From Globomyces pollinis-pini (Eukaryota; Chytridiomycota; Chytridiomycetes; Rhizophydiales; Globomycetaceae): DNA of 23,673 nucleotides. This document shows, piece by piece, positions 20,546 through 23,673 of this stretch. Made by a program: the position numbers and the translations under genes. Position 1 is the stretch's first letter; each line of letters begins with the position of its first letter. A model generated the notes under the pieces. It searched no databases. It was not told the origin of the DNA and was given only the letters and a program-made list of their open reading frames with translations. The stretch covers positions 1 through 23,673 of the forward strand of contig MU621351.1 of NCBI GenBank assembly GCA_025399215.1. Direction: 5' to 3'.

Positions 20546-21690
20546 AAATATGCGCTTGTCCTAATTGTCTATATAAAATAAAAAAACTAGTTTTAATGTG
20601 GTTTCTCGGTCTCATTGGAGTTAATGTGGTGTTGGTTTCTCATTCAAAAGTATAGTGTGTTAAAGTTGAATTTTTCGACACCAACAGCACCAGCTGATTC
20701 CGATACCACAACCACTAGATAGTGTTAATTTATTAATTGTATTGATAGTACATTGAGCAGCAATGGATGCAACACATTTCCTTTTGTTGAGTAATTTACC
20801 TATAGCGGTGTGTAGCAACGCACTCATTGCTGGATATGGATTAAACACCATTAACAATACTGCATACTGGAGCATAGGTTTTATTGCATATGAGAGTACT
20901 AGCACAAGTCTTTTGGGAGATGACTTCAATTAACTACTGGTATTAACTGATGGTCATTGAGGTCCATTCAGATCCACACAGACAGGATTATAGATTTCAG
21001 TATAGGCTGAGCGAGCAGAGGTTGAAGCAACGAGGAAGTCGGTAAAGAAATGATTGCATTTTAATAAACATCAATTGAAGTGGAAATGAATGGTGCCAAG
21101 CCAGAATTTATAATCCAGTCTGTTTTCTCAACATCTTAAAGCGTTATCGATTAAACCTGAAGTGCAAAGTGAGTGTATGTAACAAATAATGAGGACAAAT
21201 GATGTAACAACACCACCTTCACTTTGTTTTGTGGGGTGAACTCCAATTTGCATTCAATTGAGTATTCAAAGTTCATACTGCTTTGCCAAAATATGTCAAA
21301 AAATGATATTCAATGATGCATGGAGTGATATTTCCATTCTCAATTCTCCCTCCAATTGTTAAACATTCTATTATCCAACTCCCTGTTTGTGATTGACAGT
21401 GCGTTTATGTAGTTTCCCATCATTTCGTTTAACTCGATTTGGATGTGATTCGTTTTTATGTGATTTTCTTTTAGGGTTTAGATTTCTGATTGTGAGATGT
21501 TATACAAACTCATGTTGGTCCAGGTATTGAACATCCTAGTAAAAATACTCTGAGGTTTATTTCCCCATCTAACCACGGTACGTTCCATTTAAATTGTACC
21601 TAATTCAAAATGAAAGAAAACATTTATTTGCTAAAAACGATGTAAAAAAACGCCAAATGTGACGTCTCCAGTACTGGCATGAAACGTCAC
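20546..21690. other. gene-poor region with ambiguous short open frames
   Basis: About 1.1 kb with no gene I can define. At 20660-20929 the minus strand has an 89-codon open frame rich in hydrophobic residues (LVLVLSYAIKPMLQYAVLLMVFNPYP), but it begins at TTG rather than ATG. The plus strand of the same bases has a 57-codon ATG frame from 20763. An alternative minus-strand splice (intron about 86 nt) would end in SAGAVGVEKFNFNTLYF. Further minus-strand coding-like sequence appears near 20960-21060 (SARSAYTEIYNPVCV). These could be exons of a small membrane or secreted protein gene, or decayed remnants. Confidence 0.3.
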
Positions 21691-21904
21691 CTCTCGCGGT
21701 TGAGAGTACTTGGTGACATAATGGATTCCAAGTAGGAATCTTTTTGTCACCTCATCTTATGTGCCAACATCCTTCATTGATTGAAGCATGTTGGCCATAA
21801 TGTTCTCTTTTTTGAAATCTAAGGTTAATTTAAAAACTGCATACCAGTTTTCTCCTTTGAGATGAATGGTAAGAAATCCTGTGGAGGGGGGTTGATCTGG
21901 GTTG
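21691..21904 (-). repeat. left arm of a 214-bp inverted repeat (degenerate copy)
   Basis: It pairs with 21949-22162 across a 44-nt spacer. Arms start at CTCTCGCGGTTGAGAGTAC and run to CTGGGTTG at the spacer. Read on the minus strand it resembles the right arm's open frame but has an extra C in the CCCCCC run and a TAA where the right arm has CAA, so it is non-coding. Confidence 0.85.
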
Positions 21905-21948
21905 GGTTATGTCCAAAAAAAGTCCACCTACACCATTACTTCAAACCA

Positions 21949-22162
21949 CAACCCAGATCAATCCCCCTCCACAGGATTTCTTACCATTCATCTCAAAGGA
22001 GAAAACTGGTATGCAGTTTTTAAATTAACCTTAGTTTTCAACAAAGAGAACATGATGGCCAACATGCTTCAATCAATGAAGGATGTTGGCACACAAGATG
22101 AAGTGACTAAAAGATTCCTACTTGGAATCCACTATCTCACCCAGTACTCTCAACCGCGAGAG
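21949..22162 (+). repeat. right arm of the 214-bp inverted repeat, with intact open frame
   Basis: It is the reverse complement of 21691-21904 with scattered differences. The plus strand keeps an open frame through the whole arm (part of 21902-22186), including TGFLTIHLKGENWYAVF and MANMLQSMKDVGTQDE. That short protein segment vaguely recalls the N-terminal gag region of Copia-type retroelements, but it is too short to assign. It may be a fragment of a dispersed repeat family. Confidence 0.85.
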
Positions 22163-22177
22163 TACTCAAAGTACCCG

Positions 22178-22319
22178 CTGACATAATGGATTCCAAGTAG
22201 GAATCTTATAGTAATTTCGTCTTCAGTTTCAAAAAATTTCATTGTCTGAACATCTTGACCATTATATTCTCTTTTTTGAAAGCTAAGGTTAATGAATTAA
22301 AAACTACATACCAGTTTTT
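22178..22319 (-). repeat. third, diverged copy of the repeat
   Basis: It has the same orientation as the left arm, matching 21711-21852 closely at both ends (ACATAATGGATTCCAAGTAG at the start; CTCTTTTTTGAAA-CTAAGG and CATACCAGTTTT at the end) and diverged in the middle. Its minus-strand frame has several stops. It begins 16 bp after the right arm, giving an arrangement of left, inverted, left. Confidence 0.75.
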
Positions 22320-22320
22320 G

Positions 22321-22370
22321 AATCTGGTGGATGTCCTGCCATTGAATGCAGGTGAATTGACCACCAGATT
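22321..22370. repeat. short nested hairpin
   Basis: A perfect 10-bp stem, AATCTGGTGG (22321-22330) with CCACCAGATT (22361-22370), encloses a second perfect stem, CCTGC (22335-22339) with GCAGG (22348-22352). It lies directly after the third repeat copy and may mark that element's end. Confidence 0.6.
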
Positions 22371-22662
22371 TATGGTATCATTAAATCTCCAAATGAGTGA
22401 TTAAGCCTTATTTATAGTAAAATGTGGATAATGAATGCATGATGCATGAAGGTGGTTTGAGTTGGTTGATGCAGGATATCAGTCTAACTGTCATAACCCC
22501 TAACCCTAATCCTAAGACATCATCAATGTTTAATGCATTATGAGCTCATCACTGCACACAGATTTATCTATCATATTTAACGCACCGCATTTCGGTATCC
22601 TATTAATAGGTGCAGTAATAGCTAAATATCGGTAATAATCAACTGTATTGGACACAGATCCT
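22371..22662. other. intergenic stretch with interstitial telomere-like sequence
   Basis: AT-rich and without a gene I can support. At 22495-22515 there is a run of CCCTAA-type words (AACCCCTAACCCTAATCCTAA). It could be an interstitial telomere scar or a promoter element for the small gene downstream. Confidence 0.45.
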
Positions 22663-22976
22663 ATGTGCGTTTGTTTCCATACTACTGGACTAAATTTTGA
22701 TGGCCCTCAAAAGTAATATTCCATACATTTTAATCTGTAGGTTGTTCGAAGTGCTGGAATTGGCCATAATCTTGCAGCTCAGGGAATCTACAACTTGAAG
22801 TATTTACTTTGTGATTAAACTATGATAGATGTATTTGCAAAGATGATGATATCGATGTGAAAGAAATGATAGCTGTCTTTTCTCTACAGATCAAAAGTAT
22901 GATGTCCAGCATTAATTTTTTAGAGCAACCGATCCCAGAGCATTTGAAAGACATTGTCAAACTAATTTCTAGTTAA
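22663..22976 (+). CDS. possible small spliced gene, unidentified (about 81 aa)
   Basis: Tentative model: 22663-22712, 22752-22799, 22829-22976. The 3' part is coding-like (DDDIDVKEMIAVFSLQIK, then SSINFLEQPIPEHLKDIVKL to a TAA). The 29-nt intron at 22800-22828 (GTATTT..GATAG) fits the local intron style and joins IYNLK to CICKDD in frame. The first intron is less sure: a clean 28-nt GT..AG candidate ends at 22740, but frame is kept only by the next AG at 22751. The protein may begin further upstream. No family is recognised; the GLNFDG-x-QNAGIGHNLAAQ region weakly recalls roadblock/LAMTOR-type proteins, but the rest does not. Confidence 0.35.
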
Positions 22977-23226
22977 ATTGCTCCAGTGCGTAGATAATAA
23001 AGCCTGTTAATTTATCATCCACTGCCATATTTGCTATTGATATACTATATTTATATTAGTATTATTTGGATTTTATTATATGCTGTCATTCTCCGCTGTG
23101 TCGAAAATTGGAAAGTTTGGGTTATAAATCTTAAACTGGCGACACTAATTAAGAAGTGTTCATCCAAATCGAATTATTCACTCAAAAAGAATACCATTGC
23201 AAAGTTTTGTTAAGATAATTATTTAT

Positions 23227-23412
23227 TCATAGTATTGGCACTATGGTAGTTTGCATTGGTAAATAACTGGTCAGCTTTGGTTTCACATAAGTAGAACGAG
23301 TGTTTACTGATGAATGTTCACCTGTGATTGAATCTAGAGTGCATTGTACAGTATCATGAATGGACTGTTTGGTAAATTTTCCAGTAATCTTGGCCTTTGA
23401 TGAACTGGACAT
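23227..23412 (-). CDS. small Ser/Thr-rich open frame, hypothetical protein (61 aa)
   Basis: An ATG-initiated 61-codon frame beginning MSSSSKAKITGKFTKQS and ending in a TAG. It is basic and Ser/Thr-rich without motif, signal peptide or membrane segment. What favours it over chance is a TAGGGTTA element (minus strand, 23431-23440) about 18 nt before the start, the same motif and a similar distance as before BBP. It may be one exon of a longer gene. Function unknown. Confidence 0.4.
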   Translation of the reverse strand: MSSSSKAKITGKFTKQSIHDTVQCTLDSITGEHSSVNTRSTYVKPKLTSYLPMQTTIVPIL

Positions 23413-23430
23413 AATGATTAATAACCACCT

Positions 23431-23440
23431 TAACCCTACG
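23431..23440 (-). promoter_or_regulatory. TAGGGTTA promoter-like motif
   Basis: The plus strand reads TAACCCTACG; the minus strand reads CGTAGGGTTA, about 18 nt upstream of the ATG at 23412. It matches the core of the paired motif in front of BBP. Confidence 0.35.
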
Positions 23441-23673
23441 TTCTCTTTTTAAGTGTTTCTCGAACTTGAGATGCGGTGAATGACTGGTTGCGCTTTGATC
23501 TTGCTTTTTGAAATCAGTGCTTTTGCTTTCCAATCACTTTTGGAACGTGTCACAGTATGTTTATTTCATCAACACTACTTGACTAGTAATTCAATAGACG
23601 TCTGTGTGGTGTAGTAGCGAAACGAGAATGTATTTTACGAGACAGTCCGTGAACTTGACTAGAACGTTGATAT

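Noticed and set aside
23031..23213. 60-codon hydrophobic open frame
   Set aside because: Very AT-rich, low-complexity Ile/Leu/Tyr composition expected by chance in this region.

Overview
The window is eukaryotic nuclear DNA, AT-rich and gene-dense, and most probably comes from an early-diverging zoosporic (chytrid-like) fungus. The evidence is a secreted M36 fungalysin metalloprotease, a fungal-type branchpoint-binding protein, the processome protein UTP6, fringe-like glycosyltransferases carrying PAN-like tails, and very compact GT..AG introns. The species cannot be fixed from the sequence alone.

Layout, left to right: the 3' tail of an unidentified + gene (3-143); an intronless 636-aa PH-like protein (+); the splicing factor BBP/SF1 (+, 7 exons); two tandem paralogous GT31/fringe-like type II membrane glycosyltransferases (-); a long divergent promoter region; an M36 metalloprotease (+, 3 exons); a large unidentified protein in at least 12 exons (-); cytosolic arginyl-tRNA synthetase with a GST-like N-terminal extension (+, 4 exons); an unidentified acidic, Cys-rich-tailed protein (+); UTP6 (-, 12 exons); a four-finger C2H2 protein (+, 8 exons); then a gene-poor right end with a 214-bp-arm inverted repeat, a third copy of the same repeat, telomere-like motifs and two possible small genes.

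The striking system is the intron architecture. I reconstructed about 45 introns by hand, requiring an intact reading frame and, where possible, family or paralogue agreement. Most are only 24-37 nt. Three sites are best explained by two or three such mini-introns placed back to back, with AG|GT at each junction and no exon between. Two microexons, of 10 nt and 5 nt, are needed to keep the frame; the 10-nt one is supported by the adjacent paralogue, which has the same residues in an ordinary exon. The branchpoint-binding protein encoded here itself carries introns of 25-31 nt.

Functionally this is mostly housekeeping (splicing, tRNA charging, ribosome biogenesis) interleaved with secretory-pathway genes (glycosyltransferases, secreted protease). 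There is no sign of an operon or biosynthetic cluster. The genes share convergent 3' ends of 75-135 bp and short divergent promoters, as in a compact genome. All exon models are manual and unverified by transcripts.
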